A DNA stretch of 64,000 nt from Castor canadensis. Taxonomy: Eukaryota; Chordata; Mammalia; Rodentia; Castoridae. Location of the stretch: NCBI RefSeq assembly GCF_047511655.1, contig NC_133391.1, positions 132,402,906 through 132,466,905 of the forward strand, in the 5' to 3' direction. Under the pieces are notes generated by a model. It was not told the DNA's origin. It did not search any database and saw nothing but the letters and a program-made list of their open reading frames with translations. This document shows, piece after piece, positions 10,483-23,321 of this stretch. The stretch's first letter is position 1; the number at the start of each line of letters is the position of its first letter. The position numbers and the translations under genes are program-made.

Positions 10483-12542
10483 TATTTTTAATGGTCTACT
10501 CAAATGGTCAAGAACAAAAGAAATTGAGACAATAATGGGAACAGAATTAATCCTCAAATGAAATTATAGCAATCCGTAATTCTCACAGAACAATAACAAG
10601 TAAATTTCTCAAAGTAAAGGGTGTGAATTTCAGATAACAGGTCTATCAATGCCTTATATAACAAATTAAAAGTTCCATATCAACCTACATACTCAAAAGT
10701 TTTAAAAATACAGAAGCAAAATAAGACCCTAAAAGCTTTAGAAATGTTTAGAAAAGTAGTCATATATGAAGAACTGGAACTTAGAATATCAGACTTCTTA
10801 ATAGACTCACTAGAATTCCATATAAAACCAGGCAATAAAAAGTTCAGGCTGAAAACTATTTCCATGTTAAAATCTGGCCCTTAAGCTATCAATCAAGCAT
10901 GAAAATTGAAACATTTTCAAACTTTCAACTATACTTCCTTTTTCAGGTTCCATCAAAGTGGGGGGTGGGGCTGGGATTAAAACAGGAAAAACACAGGAGC
11001 CAGAAAATATGGAATAACACAGGGAAAAAAGGAAAGTATGATTCCTGGGGAGAAAACCTAGACTAGCCAGTCTATAATAGAGCAGCTGAATCAAAGATGA
11101 AGATCACATATGTGTTAAAAACAATGGATATCTGTGCTTTGGGCAGTTTGGGAATGAGTTACCAATAGTAACAAATTCACATAAACCTAAGTAGGTAAGA
11201 ATTAACTCTAGTAAAGACAAGCAGAAGGTTAAAGAAAAAGAAATCACTAATACACTGGCACAAAAGTGAATGACATGTATATAACTGTAAGAATATAAAA
11301 ACTGAATACAGATTTTAAGCAAAAAGTGTGTTAACTATTAGAGTGGTAAAGGAAAGAAGTGTGAGTGAGGTGTATGATTCTAAATACTCATCTACTCTAG
11401 AAGTCAAAAGATGAGTAACAGAGGACTAAATGTTTTTCATTATAAGCTATAAATTACTATTTCACATTTTAAAGCCAGGTAACATGAATTTTTTTTTACT
11501 TAATTTTGGAAAGAATTAGGTTTTATCAGTTATTTAGAAGGGTTTCCATGACTATTGTTAAGTAAAAGCAAGATGTGGTGTAATAGGATTCCATTTCTGT
11601 GAAATAGACAATGGAAAGAAATATGTCCAAGTACAATTTTTAGAGCATGAAAAGGGTATGGAAAGCAAGGGTAGAAAAACTCAGGTATTTCAATAAAAGG
11701 AAATACATATAATCTATGTAAGATACCAGTGGAATACAATTATGTATGTAGAGATCTAAGAAAAAAATCAGTCACAAACTGGTTGATAATAACTAAATCT
11801 GGAGGCCAAGGTTTCAGGTCATTTTGATTCTTCCTTTCTATTTAAATTTAATTTTTTGGCAATAAACAGTTAAGTACTGGCCTGGTATATTCTGTAACAA
11901 GAAAACCTATTTTCATTAAAAAAAATTTTTTAATTTGAAAGAACTACAAAAAGTACGTATCTAGAAGAAAATAACTGACAATATTCCTCAGGTGATTTCA
12001 TTAGCCAAAAATATCCACAGATCAATGCTAAGAAAAGTTCTAGCTTTTAAGTGGTGATTATTTCAATTCTAGCTTTTTGAAAATTGTACTACACCAAAGT
12101 GTTATGCTTTCATATATTACAGACTAAACTTTCAATTCATTATAATTTTGTTTATATCTCAAAGAACCAGGTTTCTCATTATTCAATGATCTATACAAAT
12201 AAGCATATTAAGAAATACAGATTATTTTTACCCATTTTTCTTTTCTGAACATTTCAAGTACACACACACAAGTTCATACAGTAGGAAAAAAGTTAGCCCT
12301 TTGCTAGTTTTAGCAAGCAGCAATTCCAAGAACTTTTGAGAATCTGAATATTTCATATTAAACCAATACATTTAAATGTTTGTGAAAGAAAAAATTCGTC
12401 TTAAAAATAGCAAAGATTCTTCTAAACTAAACTTCCATCTAGAGATTTACCTTGAACTTAAGATGTATGTGAGAATTAAAAGGAATTCAATTTGCTTTAA
12501 CCTATTAAACTGACTCTCAAACTGATCTCACATTTTAAAAAC
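10483..12542. other. DDX4 intron 3, 2 kb without recognised feature
   Basis: AT-rich intronic DNA, low in repeats. No splice-flanked segment resembling the next DDX4 exon (RGG-region codons) was seen on the minus strand. Short ORFs lack similarity to known proteins. Confidence 0.5.
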
Positions 12543-12972
12543 TACCTGGGACCACTGGCTCACACCTGTAATTCTAGCTACTTGGGAGGCTTAAGAAAGG
12601 AGGATCACAGCTTGAGGATAGCCCAAGCAAAAAGTCTAGAAGACTCCATGTAGATCAGTGTCTGGGCAAAGCGGCACACACCTGTCATCCTAGGCTACAA
12701 GGGAGGCTAAGATCAGATTCGTGGTTCCCAGACAAAAACAAAAGTTTGCAAGACGCCATCTCAACAACAACAAAAAAAAAAACCTGGGCATGGTAGTGCA
12801 TGCCTGTCATCTCAGCAGTGAGTGAGAAACATAAAATAGGAGGACTGCAGTCCAGGCAAGCCTGGGCAAAAATCAAGACCCTATCTCAAAATTAACAAGA
12901 GCAAAAAGAGCTACAGGTGTGGCTCAAGCAGTAGAGTGTCTGCCTAACAAACCCCAGGACTGCAACTACCTC
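12543..12972 (+). repeat. Multimeric SINE (three B1-like halves plus ID)
   Basis: Three 7SL-like starts (GGACCACTGGCTCACACCTG, GGGCAAAGCGGCACACACCT, GGGCATGGTAGTGCATGCCT) are followed by AGGTGTGGCTCAAGCAGTAG. The extra monomer suggests one SINE inserted in another. Confidence 0.75.
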
Positions 12973-13079
12973 ACCATAGGTCCCCCCCAACCCCACCCCA
13001 CAGTAAGTCAGGCTTCAGTGAGCCAGCAGCCCTCTTAACTATAAAATGCTTTACCTCATCCTCTATTTTTAAATGAGAA

Positions 13080-13345
13080 ACTACATGGTACCACCAGGCC
13101 TTGTGTTAGTCTGCCTTAAAGAGAATAGTAACTTGCACTCACAGAAAGTGCAATGCTGGCTGCCAGGGACTAGAAAGAGGAGGGAGTCAGAAGTTATTGT
13201 TGAACTATACAGAATTTCAGTTTGGGGAGTGAAAAAATTCTGGAGGGGTGATGGTCACCAACAATGTGAATGCACTTAAGACTATTGAACTGTACATTTA
13301 AAATGGTGAAAACAGTCAATGTTATGCATATCTTACCACTATAAA
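13080..13345 (+). mobile_element. Old L1M 3' UTR
   Basis: Typical L1M 3' UTR text: GCTGCCAGGGACTAG, TTCAGTTTGGGGAGTGA, GAATGCACTTAAGACTATTG, and GAACTGTACATTTAAAATGG. Confidence 0.75.
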
Positions 13346-14033
13346 AGAATCCTTTCAATGTAGTAGTAGTAATCACATTTCAGCCTGTTTTGAACTTCAT
13401 ATTTAAAAAAAAAAAAAAAAAAAAGACTACTGCTCTGAATTTAATTTCCTAGCCCAAGTCCCACCCCACTTCCCACTTACATCAACTCTGTGCCATGGTC
13501 TAGCAGTTCAGTGGGAAGGGAGCCCACATGAACTTGTTTCCCCACATGGAAACAAGTGCAGAGAAAAGGGTTGAAGGCAGCAGGACTGATAGGGCTCTTT
13601 TATCTTGACCTTCATTACTCTTACTCTCTTATGCCCTTTCCTAAATTAGTTTTCTGATCCGAAAGAAACTCATGATATCTTGATGGTATGAATGATTTGC
13701 TTAAGTAGTTGTTTCTCTGACTAGTCACCACCATTGGAACCTGCTACTCCCTTATATCAGGAACCCTGACAGTGCCCTAGCAATCTGGAAACTAAACATG
13801 CAACTTCCAGGTTAGTAAAGGTTTCACAGCAACCCACAAAATCAAATAATACAATAAAACTCCCCTTTGTGTCCCCTAACTATAATCAGAAGTCCCAAAA
13901 TATCCAAATTAGAATTCTTACTAGGAAATTTTTAAAAAACACCCTATATGAGATACCTACCAACTTGCTCCTCGTTCACTAAATAAAACCCTAAACCTAG
14001 GCAGAGTTTCACCTTTTTTTCCTTAACACATAC
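13346..14033. other. DDX4 intron 3, proximal part
   Basis: Contains an A20 stretch near 13405 and otherwise unique intronic sequence leading to the exon 3 donor at 14033. Confidence 0.55.
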
Positions 14034-14094
14034 CTGATGATGAAGCTGACGTCCTGTTAAAAGTGTCTCCATTTGCTCCAGAAGAATATTTATC
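14034..14094 (-). CDS. DDX4: DDX4 exon 3 (residues 25-44)
   Basis: This 61-bp exon encodes DKYSSGANGDTFNRTSASSS plus the first base of the next codon. It matches the mammalian DDX4 segment that directly follows the exon 2 peptide (human-like DRYSSGENGDNFNRT). The acceptor is TTTTTACAG|GATAAA and the donor is TCATCAG|GTATGT, with the GT at 14033-14032. The exon enters in phase 0, matching exon 2, and leaves in phase 1. The peptide belongs to the low-complexity N-terminal region of VASA, which contributes to germ-granule condensation; that role is family knowledge and is not visible here. There is no stop codon or frame disruption, so the gene looks intact over this part. The next exon was not found to the left and probably lies outside the window. 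Confidence 0.92.
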
Positions 14095-14507
14095 CTGTAA
14101 AAAGACCATTTTCTACTTTGAATAACAAGAATGTACCTATTTCATAAATAAGAAATTATAAAAGTTCTTCCTTTTCCCAGAAAATACATTCTAAGACCTA
14201 CTCCACCCCACCCCATGGGAATTTCATGTCTGAAACCATGGATAGCACTGAACCAAATACATATAGTGTTTTTTTCCTATACATACCTATGATAAAGTTT
14301 TGTTTGTAAGTTAGGCACAGAAAAAAATAAATACAATGATTATAGCAAAATATTAAAAGTTATGTAGATGTGGTCTCTCAAAATATATTATTGTACTGTA
14401 CTCACCCTTCTTTGTCATTACGCAACATGATACAAGGCCTATGAATAACATAAGGTAAATGACACAGGCATTCACCCTTTTCTTCCTCCTCCCCTTCCCT
14501 TTTATTC

Positions 14508-14692
14508 TTTCTGTGGTGCTTATGATTGAACAGAGGGCTGCATGACACTAGGCAAGTGCTCTATCACTGAGCTATACCACCAGGCTTTTATTTTTATTTA
14601 TTTATTTATTTTTGGTGCTTAGGTTTAACTCAGTAGTACATGTATAAGCTCACACTCTACCAGTGTGAGCCCCAAGTCGTACTTTCAAAATT
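14508..14692 (-). repeat. Two antisense ID-like SINEs in tandem
   Basis: TAGGCAAGTGCTCTATCACTG (first) and AAGCTCACACTCTACCAGTG (second) are antisense tRNA-type bodies separated by (TTTA)n. Confidence 0.65.
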
Positions 14693-15765
14693 GACTCTCC
14701 CATTTGGAATTTTCCCCGTTGGTAAATAAGCAAAGGTAGATTTTCAAGTGACCTAATAGAGAAGGTAGACTAAAGACATACATGCATCACATGTCTGTTT
14801 AGCTCAGGGGTATATAATCTACCCATTATTCTATAGTCTAGCCTGTACCCCTGGGTTCTTTAGGCTTCTAACCTCCATCCACATCCTTCCCTCTCATTCA
14901 GGCATTAAGAAGAGGATGTGATTGCTGAAATATTTCACAAATGGACATTACCCTCATTTTTTCCATGGGGTCTTTTGATCTGCCAATGGAGTCATTTAAT
15001 CTTCCGCACTATTGACATGGCAACAGATCTCAAGGCCATTAGTGTCAGGATTTCTGAGACTGATGCCTGCTTCAATTAGCCCTAAGTCAGTATGTCCCTT
15101 AATGGTATGCTACTGCAGACTCTGGAGTTGCCTGTCGCTCCCTCCAGGCCATCTGATGTATTTTATATTCATACAACAGAGTATTATTTTTTAAAGAAGG
15201 AACAGAATATCAACTCGTGGTATAATATTGATTCTGTATTTGTATAAAAAATACAAGTTTTGATCACAGTTTTCATTAACAATAGAAGAGTTCCTTTTAT
15301 AAATAGTAGCATCAGGCTACTATTGACCATCTGACAATTTATCAGGAGGATAAGCTGCTTCAGGTGATCCTGAACCATTAACACATGAGTATGTCAGACA
15401 GGCAGCATATACAGCATGGATACACCAGACAACAGGACGACTGGCATTCTAAGCAGAGCAGAGTAGGATGGCAGGAGATTTCATCATGCTACTCAGAATG
15501 GCATGCAATTTAAAACTTTTGAATTGTTTATTTCTGGAATCTTCTATTTAATATTTTTGAAGCACAGTTGGCAGCAAGTAACTAAAACCATAGAAACCAA
15601 AGCAGTGGATAACGAGAAACTACTGTATAACAAATTAGCTTTGTTCAGAACCAAACAATGGTAAACATTAAGGTTTTCTAGGCTACTGGATGTTTCTTTA
15701 TTAATTATTCCTAGACATGGCCACTTTAACATTATATACATATATCACTTAAAACAATGGTAAAC
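14693..15765. other. DDX4 intron 2, no recognised feature
   Basis: Unique-looking intronic DNA about 600 bp upstream of exon 3 in transcription order. No gene or repeat was named. Confidence 0.5.
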
Positions 15766-15769
15766 TCTA

Positions 15770-15965
15770 GCCATGGGCCAAATCTGGTGGGCAACCCACT
15801 TCTGTAAATAGTTTTATTGGTGCACAGCCATCCTCATTCGTCTATATATGCCTATGGCTATTTTCACATTACAACAGCCAAGTTGTGGCTGAAACTATAA
15901 AGACTGCAAAATCTAAATTACTTACTATTTGGCACTTTATTGTAAACTGTTTACTGACATCTGAC
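15770..15965 (+). repeat. Ancient mammalian MITE-like repeat
   Basis: TTTTATTGGTGCACAGCCAT, CTATGGCTATTTTCACATTA and ACTATTTGGCACTTTA are hallmarks of a widespread old mammalian DNA-transposon-derived repeat. An inverted relative lies at 54640-54830. Family name not assigned. Confidence 0.6.
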
Positions 15966-16198
15966 TTAAAAGTTTAGTCACTAAAGTCACCTATATCCTT
16001 GAAAAGTATAATCAAATACTATGACATAAATAAAATCTAACCAAAGTAATACATGAATAAATCACTTCCTGCCAATATACAATATAGTTTGCAGAGTTCA
16101 GTATTTTAGAGTACACTCATCAATGCCACACAGACTAAAGTAGAACACTGAAAGAAACTAATGAACAGGTTCTTCAGTAAAGACAAAAGCTTCCACTA

Positions 16199-16323
16199 TG
16201 GCTGGGCATGATAGCTTATGCCTGTAAATCCCATCATTCAGGCGGCTGAGGCAGGAGGATTGAAAGTTCAAGGCCAGCCTGGAGTACAACAGTGAGACCC
16301 TGTCACAAAAATAAATAAAAAGC
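16199..16323 (+). repeat. B1-like SINE
   Basis: GGCTGGGCATGATAGCTTAT through GAGACCCTGTCACAAAAATA, a complete 7SL-type monomer with an A-rich tail. Confidence 0.8.
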
Positions 16324-16379
16324 ACAAACAACTTCCACCATATTCATATAAAGTGAAACAAATTTTTTAAAAAAAGGAA

Positions 16380-16858
16380 TTTATGAGAAAAAGAAGTCTC
16401 TCAGAGGGGACTGGGAGAGGTGGGAGAGAAAAAAATGATAATGGATATTGAAATACATTTCATCTATGTTTGAGGATAGCATAACCAAATGCACTTAAAG
16501 CTGTTGAATAATAAGGGTGCAGGGCGATAAAGAATAATAGAGGAAGTTAATCTGATTAAAGTACAATATATACATGTGTGAAATACCATGGCAAAACACC
16601 ATTTAGCAATCAACACACACTTTAAAAATGAAGGACAGGAAGGTAAAACATGTCCTGTCCAGGGATGGGTACCAGTGGGATGGGGAGGGGAGATGGAGAG
16701 GGTGAAGCAAGGCAAATAAGGTCCATGTAATTGTATGAAAACAGTTCTAAGAAGGAGGTGAAGGACAATGACTAAGATACATTGTAAACACATATGTAAA
16801 ATGTCACAATGAAACCCCCTTGTACAGCTAATATATGCTAATAAAAATATAAAACCCA
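16380..16858 (+). mobile_element. L1 3' end
   Basis: A truncated L1 3' UTR of the same family as 4740-5280: AGGACAGGAAGGTAAAACAT, GGTACCAGTGGGATGGGGAG and CACAATGAAACCCCCTTGTA are shared phrases. Confidence 0.75.
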
Positions 16859-16900
16859 AAAAGGAATTCACTCAAAGGAAAATTCATTTATTCACTGAAA

Positions 16901-16959
16901 CATACATACATATACATATATATATACACACACACACATATATACATACACACACATAT
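16901..16959. repeat. (CA)n/(TA)n microsatellite
   Basis: Mixed CATA, TA and CA dinucleotide and tetranucleotide runs. Confidence 0.9.
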
Positions 16960-18288
16960 GCATCCTACTGCTGCACTACAAATCCAATGAAGTGATAAAA
17001 CATCAGCAATAGGGTCAGAATATTTAGGTTTAATTTTTAATTTCAATTAAACTTGTCTGAACAGTAGTTGAAGACTGATGTTCTCAAACATTGAATGTTC
17101 CGTTTTCTCTACTTTAGTCTCAAACTCTGCTATTAATGCACATGCATTACATGGAGGTTCTATAATGGACTGTTGGATTTTGAAAATTCAACCTTTGTTA
17201 TAAAATCAATAGTTGAATGCCAAGTTAACTTTGGAACCTTCAAATATTTCTCAGGATTTCTCTAGGTTAACAATTTGAGCAATTATTTTCTAACTCCTAC
17301 AATGTTCTTATCAAGCACTCCTTTATTTCCTCTTCTATAAACATCCCCTAATCAGGGCAAAACCTGAAGAATATAACTCTGAAATTCATGACTATTCATT
17401 GACATAAGAATAATCAATAACTTAAGAATGAAAGGTAACCTAAAACTCATGGATATTATTGGATATCTTAGATAACTGACTATATTAGAACAGTCACAAT
17501 CTTCCTTCAAGTAAGTTCATTTAAATAAGTTCCCAAGTTGGAGGGAGTGCACAAGTACCAGCTGACACTTATTTTCTAAAATTTCTTTCACAAAAGACAC
17601 TACATGACTTTTAGAACTACTTTTGAAACTCGAGTCATTCAAACATTTTTCTGAGTTGTCAAGGCAAGAGACAACAGCATTCTTGAAATGGCTGTTGGTA
17701 ACTGCCATAGTAAAAAGTCTCAATATTACTACCACAGATATTAAACTAGAACAATGATCCAATCTTCCCTATTTAAAGTGAAATCCTAAAGACTTTTATT
17801 GTTTCTAGTGGTCAGAGAATACTATTAGGTAAATGTCGACCCCCTCCCCCCAAAAAAAAGGTTTTTACGAGTGTTATAAACTGTTAAATGGTAATGATAC
17901 ACTCTTACAGTAGAGAAGTGAAAAATTATTATTATTATACTCAGGCTGTGAAATACCCCACCATCCATTGAACTCACAAGTTTCAAGGCAATTTTTGAAA
18001 CATCCAAGTTTTTTTTTTTAATAGAATCTGTTTCATCATAAAAAATTCTTAAAGAGATAAGGATATATGCCATTAGATATATAGACGTGAAGGGAGATTA
18101 CAAATAATCCAAATGGAATGAAATGTTAAGAGCAGTATGGCTAAAGACTTCATGATATTCTTCGTACTATTCTAATCTGTGCAAGTTTTCTATAAGTTTG
18201 AAAATATTTTCAAGTAAAGTTTTTAAACAAAAACAAAAGCTTAACCCTTCCTATTACCTTAAAAAAAAGTTAACTTCATATCCCCTGC
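16960..18288. other. DDX4 intron 2, no recognised feature
   Basis: AT-rich intronic sequence. The ORFs at 17517-17762 and 17825-18073 show no recognisable family. Confidence 0.5.
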
Positions 18289-18289
18289 A

Positions 18290-19155
18290 GCTATGGTGTT
18301 CACTTTTCTGCATCTATTAGAACATCCTATCTACTGTTGCTGCCCCTGTTTTCATATCCTACATTTCCTTCAAGCCACTCCAATCTATCTTTCGTCTTCA
18401 CCTCTGTACCAAAACTGCCTTTTAATAGGGAAATTATGCAATAAAATTACTACTTTTATGTCTCAAACCTCCAGCCTCTCAGCAAAATTTGAAATGACTA
18501 TTTCCTTCCTCTTCACAGTAGCCTTGTCTTGGTTTAAGGGACACACTCTCCCTGTTTTCCTCTTGTCCCATTGGCTACTCCCCTCCTCAGTTCCTTTTGT
18601 CAGCTCCCTCTACTGGACCTCAAAATGAGTGCCCCAGAGCTTGCAGCAGGGCCATCTAAATCGGTTATACTTTTTTTTTTTTTTTTTTTAAGGACAGGGT
18701 CTTGCTTATATATCCCAGGCTGGCCTCAAGTCTGATATCCTACTGCCTTGTCTCTCAAGGATTGGTGTTACACTTGTGCAGAACCACACTGGCTCCCATT
18801 ACACTCTTCTACTACCTGATTTTACCCGAACTCTTAACTTTAAATCCCACTAATGTGCAGATACTTCTCAAATTTGTATGCATGGACCTTATCTCTCTTT
18901 CTAAACAACAAATTTATATAACCTATTGACTGCATTATAGGTATCTCAAATTGAACACAGAAAATTCAGAATTCTTGTTTTCCTTCCAACCTTGTTCACC
19001 TCCATCGATTGCCCCATTTCAGCAAACATATCTTCAATGTAATGTAAGTTTTAAACCCTTGATTCTTTTACTTCCCATATACATTGTGTTCAGTTCTTTC
19101 AGTTTTGTGTCCCCAACTACCTCCAGTTCCTTTTGGGTCACAAGCAGATGTAATT
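18290..19155 (+). mobile_element. L2 LINE fragment
   Basis: Long, CT-rich, diverged L2: phrases such as CCACTCCAATCTATCTTTCGT, CCTCTGTACCAAAACTGCC and AGGTATCTCAAATTGAACAC follow the L2 consensus order. A B1 SINE is inserted at 18669-18791. Confidence 0.7.
18669..18791 (-). repeat. B1-like SINE (antisense)
   Basis: Poly-T then GACAGGGTCTTGCTTATATA and CAGGCTGGCCTCAAGTCTGA. Confidence 0.8.
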
Positions 19156-19159
19156 AAGG

Positions 19160-19438
19160 TTTTTACAAGAGAAGCAAATGGAAGAGAACTCAGACACACA
19201 ATGGAGAAGGTCACATGAAGACAGATCAGAGAAATGTAACTATAAGCTAAAGGCTGTCTACTGCCACTGGATGCTAGAAACAGGAAAGATTCTCTCCTAA
19301 AGCTTCCAGAGGGAGGACAGCCCTGCTAACACCTTGATTTCTAATATCTGACTGCTAGGACAGTGAGAATAAATTTGTTGTTTTACGTCACCCAGTTTGT
19401 GGTAATGTGTTGCAGAAGACATGAAATTAAAACATTTG
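19160..19438 (+). mobile_element. MLT1-type MaLR LTR fragment
   Basis: An old solo-LTR 3' part: GGAGGACAGCCCTGCTAACA, CCTTGATTTCTAATATCTGA and AATAAATTTGTTGTTTTACG. No coding content. Confidence 0.7.
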
Positions 19439-19439
19439 C

Positions 19440-19790
19440 CTTTCTAATGCCCTAATATAGTTTCCTCGGGGACCTTTTCACATGTCCTATTGGGACTCCT
19501 TCAAGTCTTTAGTTCACAAATCATTGTCTTAAGGATGCCTTCTCTCTCCACTTAACCTAAATCCACCCCACGTAACTATCTCTCTCCCCCCACCAACTCC
19601 CACACACACACCTTCCCTTTCTCAAAAGGTTTTACCATTTATAATTACTTGGTTCTCAAATGCACTTATTCTGTCTCCCCAAGTAAAATACAATGTCTCT
19701 GCTCTCAAGAGCTTTACCATATTCACCACTGTCTCTATCTCAAACTACTCAAAAAAATATGTTAAATAAATCATAGGTCTTATCATTAGT
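19440..19790 (+). mobile_element. L2 LINE 3' fragment
   Basis: The diverged text includes GATGCCTTCTCTCTCCACTT, TTATTCTGTCTCCCC and a decayed TCACCACTGTCTC, typical of the L2 3' end. Confidence 0.5.
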
Positions 19791-20620
19791 TTGCTTTTAG
19801 GACATTTAGCAATAAAGCCATTTGTAGCCTCTTAAACCAGCTAAATGAAACAACTTAGAAATTTCAAAATGTTTGATACAGCTACATATGATTCTATTTT
19901 TATGGACACATTTCTTTTTACCTGTATTCTTATTTTCAATTCTGGAATGTCAGAATCAAGTTTATTTTCTTACCTCAAAAAGTATTACTTATTTTGCTAC
20001 TATTGCTTAAAAAATTACAATTATAGAGCGATTATCTCAGCTGTTTTCACTTTAATTGCAAGTTTTTTGCCTTCTGAAATATACCACAAAAATGACAAAT
20101 TGATCACACAGAAGTGACCATAATATAGACTTACTCCTATTGTCAGCTAACAAAGCATTTTAGCCACTCACCATACCCATCTATTTTAATCCTTACCCAA
20201 ATAAACTTGCAATGTGCAAATCCTAACCATTGAGATTTCTGGACTATATAATTGCTGAATTATCAAATTTTTCATAATCTCACATCTTTCATTGTTCTAT
20301 TCCCAGGTGATACACTCACTTCAAAAATCTAGATTTGGGAAATTCTAAGAACTACCAGAACCAGTGCCCTATCAGTTCAAAGACAGATAAGCGATCAAAA
20401 AAGAATTCCTGAGAAGCACTTATTAAAGGCTGATAACAGATGCTACTAAAAAGGATACTAATCCAAAACTGTTTGAAAACCACTATAAATCTAGAAGGGA
20501 AGCTAGGCCTTCTCTTGAAATGCAAATTCAAGTTAGAACAACCAATCAAAATTAGTGCCCTTAAAAAAAATACACCAATAAAAACCTCAGATTTTCCTCC
20601 ACAAGAATGTTATTTATTAA
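19791..20620. other. DDX4 intron 2, no recognised feature
   Basis: AT-rich unique intronic sequence. Confidence 0.5.
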
Positions 20621-20866
20621 CCAGCGACATTGGTATACAACTGTAACCCAATACTTGGGAGACAAAAGTAGGAGAATTGTGGTCCAAGGCTGACCTGGGC
20701 AAAAGTGCAAGAAAACAAACTAAAAGTAAAAGGGCATGACTCAAGTGGTAGAGGCCCTGAGTTCAAATCCCCAATACTACAAAAAAGGGCTGGTGATATA
20801 GCTCATTGGTGGAGAACTTCCCTAGCACATGAAAGGCCCAGGATTCAATTCCCAACACCACAAAGA
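20621..20866 (+). repeat. B1-ID composite SINE plus second ID
   Basis: A degraded 7SL half is followed by CATGACTCAAGTGGTAGAGG and GAGTTCAAATCCCCAATAC. A second ID unit has GATATAGCTCATTGGTGGAG and ATTCAATTCCCAACACC. Confidence 0.75.
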
Positions 20867-21182
20867 GAGAAATGTCATTTATTTTTCCTTAGTTCCAGCA
20901 CTTTTTATTCAAACAAGGTGAGTAAAGCTGATTGAACCATGTTCCTTCAAGTCAACTGGCCAAGTTACTAACTGCACAACCATCACCAGATGTCAACTTT
21001 GCAAATAAGAGCAAGTTTACTACAGATCAGCCCCAAACAAACATATAAAGATTAAGGTAGAAATAATCAATATAAATTTATATACACTAAAGTACAATTT
21101 ATTATTCCCAGTGTCAAAATAAAGGTGTATTTTTGAATAGCACAAAGATTCTAAAAAAGGTAAATTTGCAAGATTTAACAGT

Positions 21183-21298
21183 CTGCCAGGTATTGTGGCA
21201 CACAACTGTAATAATCCCAGCACTTAGCGGTGGCGGACTGATGTAGGAAAACCTATAGAGTTTGAGACCCTGTCTCCAAAAAAAAAAAAAAAAAAAAA
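21183..21298 (+). repeat. B1-like SINE
   Basis: CCAGGTATTGTGGCACACAA, CCCAGCACTTAGCG, and a shortened body ending in A20. Confidence 0.75.
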
Positions 21299-21385
21299 TT
21301 ATCATCCCCAATTTCAGAAATCTAACACAATAAATACGTACAACATACTACAGTGTAGTGTGCCATTTAAAAAACACTTCATTCC

Positions 21386-21563
21386 AGGCGCCAGTGGCTC
21401 ATGCCTGTAATCTTAGCTATTCAGGAGGATGGTGGGTCGAACCCAGCCTGGGCAAACGGTTCGAGAGACCCTATCTCAAAAAAAAACCCTAACAAAAAAG
21501 GACTGGTGGAGTGGCTCAAGGCATAGGCCCTGAGTTCAAGCCCCAGCACTAAGGGGGGAAAAA
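21386..21563 (+). repeat. B1-ID dimeric SINE
   Basis: GGCGCCAGTGGCTCATGCCT starts the 7SL half; GGAGTGGCTCAAGGCATAGG and GAGTTCAAGCCCCAGCAC form the tRNA half. This is the least diverged dimer in the window. Confidence 0.85.
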
Positions 21564-21825
21564 AAACACTTCATGAAGACAAAAATCACAGACTAAAAAA
21601 CTGAGATGACTTTTACAGTCCTGGTGCAAGAAAAGTCTGTATCTGTAAATTAAACTTTGTATTACAACAACTCTATTGAGAGCCAGAAAGAAGAAAAGAG
21701 CCATAGGATATCCCATGTCCAAGTAATTCCATTTGAAAAAAAAAAATTCCCAAAAAGCTGTGACCATCTCATAGCATAAAGCTAATACCACCTTAAATTT
21801 CCACAAAAAGAAAATCAATTTAGGG

Positions 21826-22030
21826 GCCTGGGCATGGGGGTACATGCCTGTAATCTCAGCTACTAGCAAGGCAGAGGAAGGAGGATTTGAGTTCCAGACC
21901 AGACTGGACAAAGATAGTGTTAAAAATTTAAATAAGTAAATAAATAAAGGGCTGGGGCATAGCTCAAATGGTACAGTGCTTTCCTTGCTTGTGAAAGGCT
22001 CTGGGTTCAATACCTACTAGAGCCAAAGAA
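21826..22030 (+). repeat. B1-ID dimeric SINE
   Basis: GGGCATGGGGGTACATGCCT (7SL half), then GCATAGCTCAAATGGTACAG and GGGTTCAATACCTACTAGAG (ID half). Confidence 0.8.
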
Positions 22031-23161
22031 AGAAAAAAGAAAATCATTTGTATTATAATAAATCCTTATGATAGATCTTATGCAACAATAAGAAATTATT
22101 TTTAGGGAGTTAGTAATGTCAAGTTAGTGAAGAGTAGAAAAAAGCTGAATGCAAAAATTAACATTATATACTAGCATAAAACTATATAAAAACATGTTTT
22201 GGAAAAATTTTTAAAAGTACTAAAAATTTAACAGGAGTGGTTATGCCAGTAGGCAAAATTTTCAGGTAATTTTTCTCTTCCCGAAAATGTTGTGATATTT
22301 TTATTATGAAAAGAGTAGTATTAAAAAGATGATTGCAAAAACAAGTTCCAAGACAAGAAACATTACAAATTCAGATAAACATTTGGGGAATTTTAATTCA
22401 AGTTCCACATATCAATCAAATCCAACTAAGTCAAGGATCACATTTTTTATATTATTGTGTAAAATAAGAATTTCTAAAGCATCACCTGAAATCAAAGTGT
22501 CAGAACTGACTGACAAACTATAAATTCTAAAGGGGGAAAAAACCCTTTGGGAGACACTCAAGTAAATAACACTTCTATAAAACAAATTCCTTAACACATA
22601 CTGTCTTCTAAAGTAAATTCCATTAATTTTTTAAAAATCAGAACTGAAACTCAAAACCTACCAAGGACTCCTTCTTTTGAAGTACCACATAACTCCCCAA
22701 AGCCATTCAAAAAAAAATCTGAGGCTTTGTAGTACAAACTGATAACACCACCTGAATCAGCCTAATATACTTGTCTTGAGAGCTCTTCCTGCACAAACCA
22801 GTTTTCCCAATCATCACCCAGAACCAAATGATTGTTTTCGATTTGCCATACTAGCATCCTTCGGAGACATTCAGCCACAATTGTACAAGCTTGTACACCT
22901 GTAAGTCCTAAATCATGGAGATTTAAATCACATTACTATTACAACTAGCTTAGTTTTTAATTATCAAATTACCACAAAACGTTATTCTCTTTGAGATTTA
23001 GCCTGCCTCCTTCTCATTCCCCATAAAATACCTAATGAAAATCACATGGAAATAAGCGCTGAAACAGGCACTTCATTTAGAACTTCCCCATTATCCTGAT
23101 TTTCAACTTCGATAAAATCCATAGCATTAATAACTGCACACTTAAAATTCTACTACTTTAC
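22031..23161. other. DDX4 intron 2, 5' part, no recognised feature
   Basis: Unique-looking AT-rich DNA immediately downstream of the exon 2 donor. Confidence 0.55.
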
Positions 23162-23233
23162 CTTCTCAAATACAGGAACGTAGGAAGACACATGAGGTTT
23201 GGTGATTTCTGCTTCCCAATCTTCATCTCCCAT
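23162..23233 (-). CDS. DDX4: DDX4 exon 2, first coding exon (residues 1-24)
   Basis: This exon encodes the first 24 residues of the VASA helicase and begins MGDEDWEAEI, the characteristic start of mammalian DDX4. It continues to SSYVPVFEK. The start codon (23233-23231) sits in a near-ideal Kozak context, GCCACCATGG. The exon itself starts at 23248 after a polypyrimidine tract of about 12 T and an AG acceptor, so 15 bases of 5' UTR precede the ATG. The donor is AAG|GTAAAG, with the GT at 23161-23160. The coding part is exactly 24 codons, so the intron is phase 0 and exon 3 continues in frame. The segment is N-terminal to the RGG region and to the DEAD-box core. It differs from the human protein as I remember it by a few substitutions and one extra residue (ITKP against INP), typical of orthologue divergence. 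Identification is from family recognition and matching splice phases. Confidence 0.93.
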
Positions 23234-23321
23234 GGTGGCTTCAAGTTCCTACTTTTATTAAAAAAAAAAAATGCACTTTGGCCCTTGGTTAAATCAGATT
23301 TGTACCTTTAAAGTATAAACT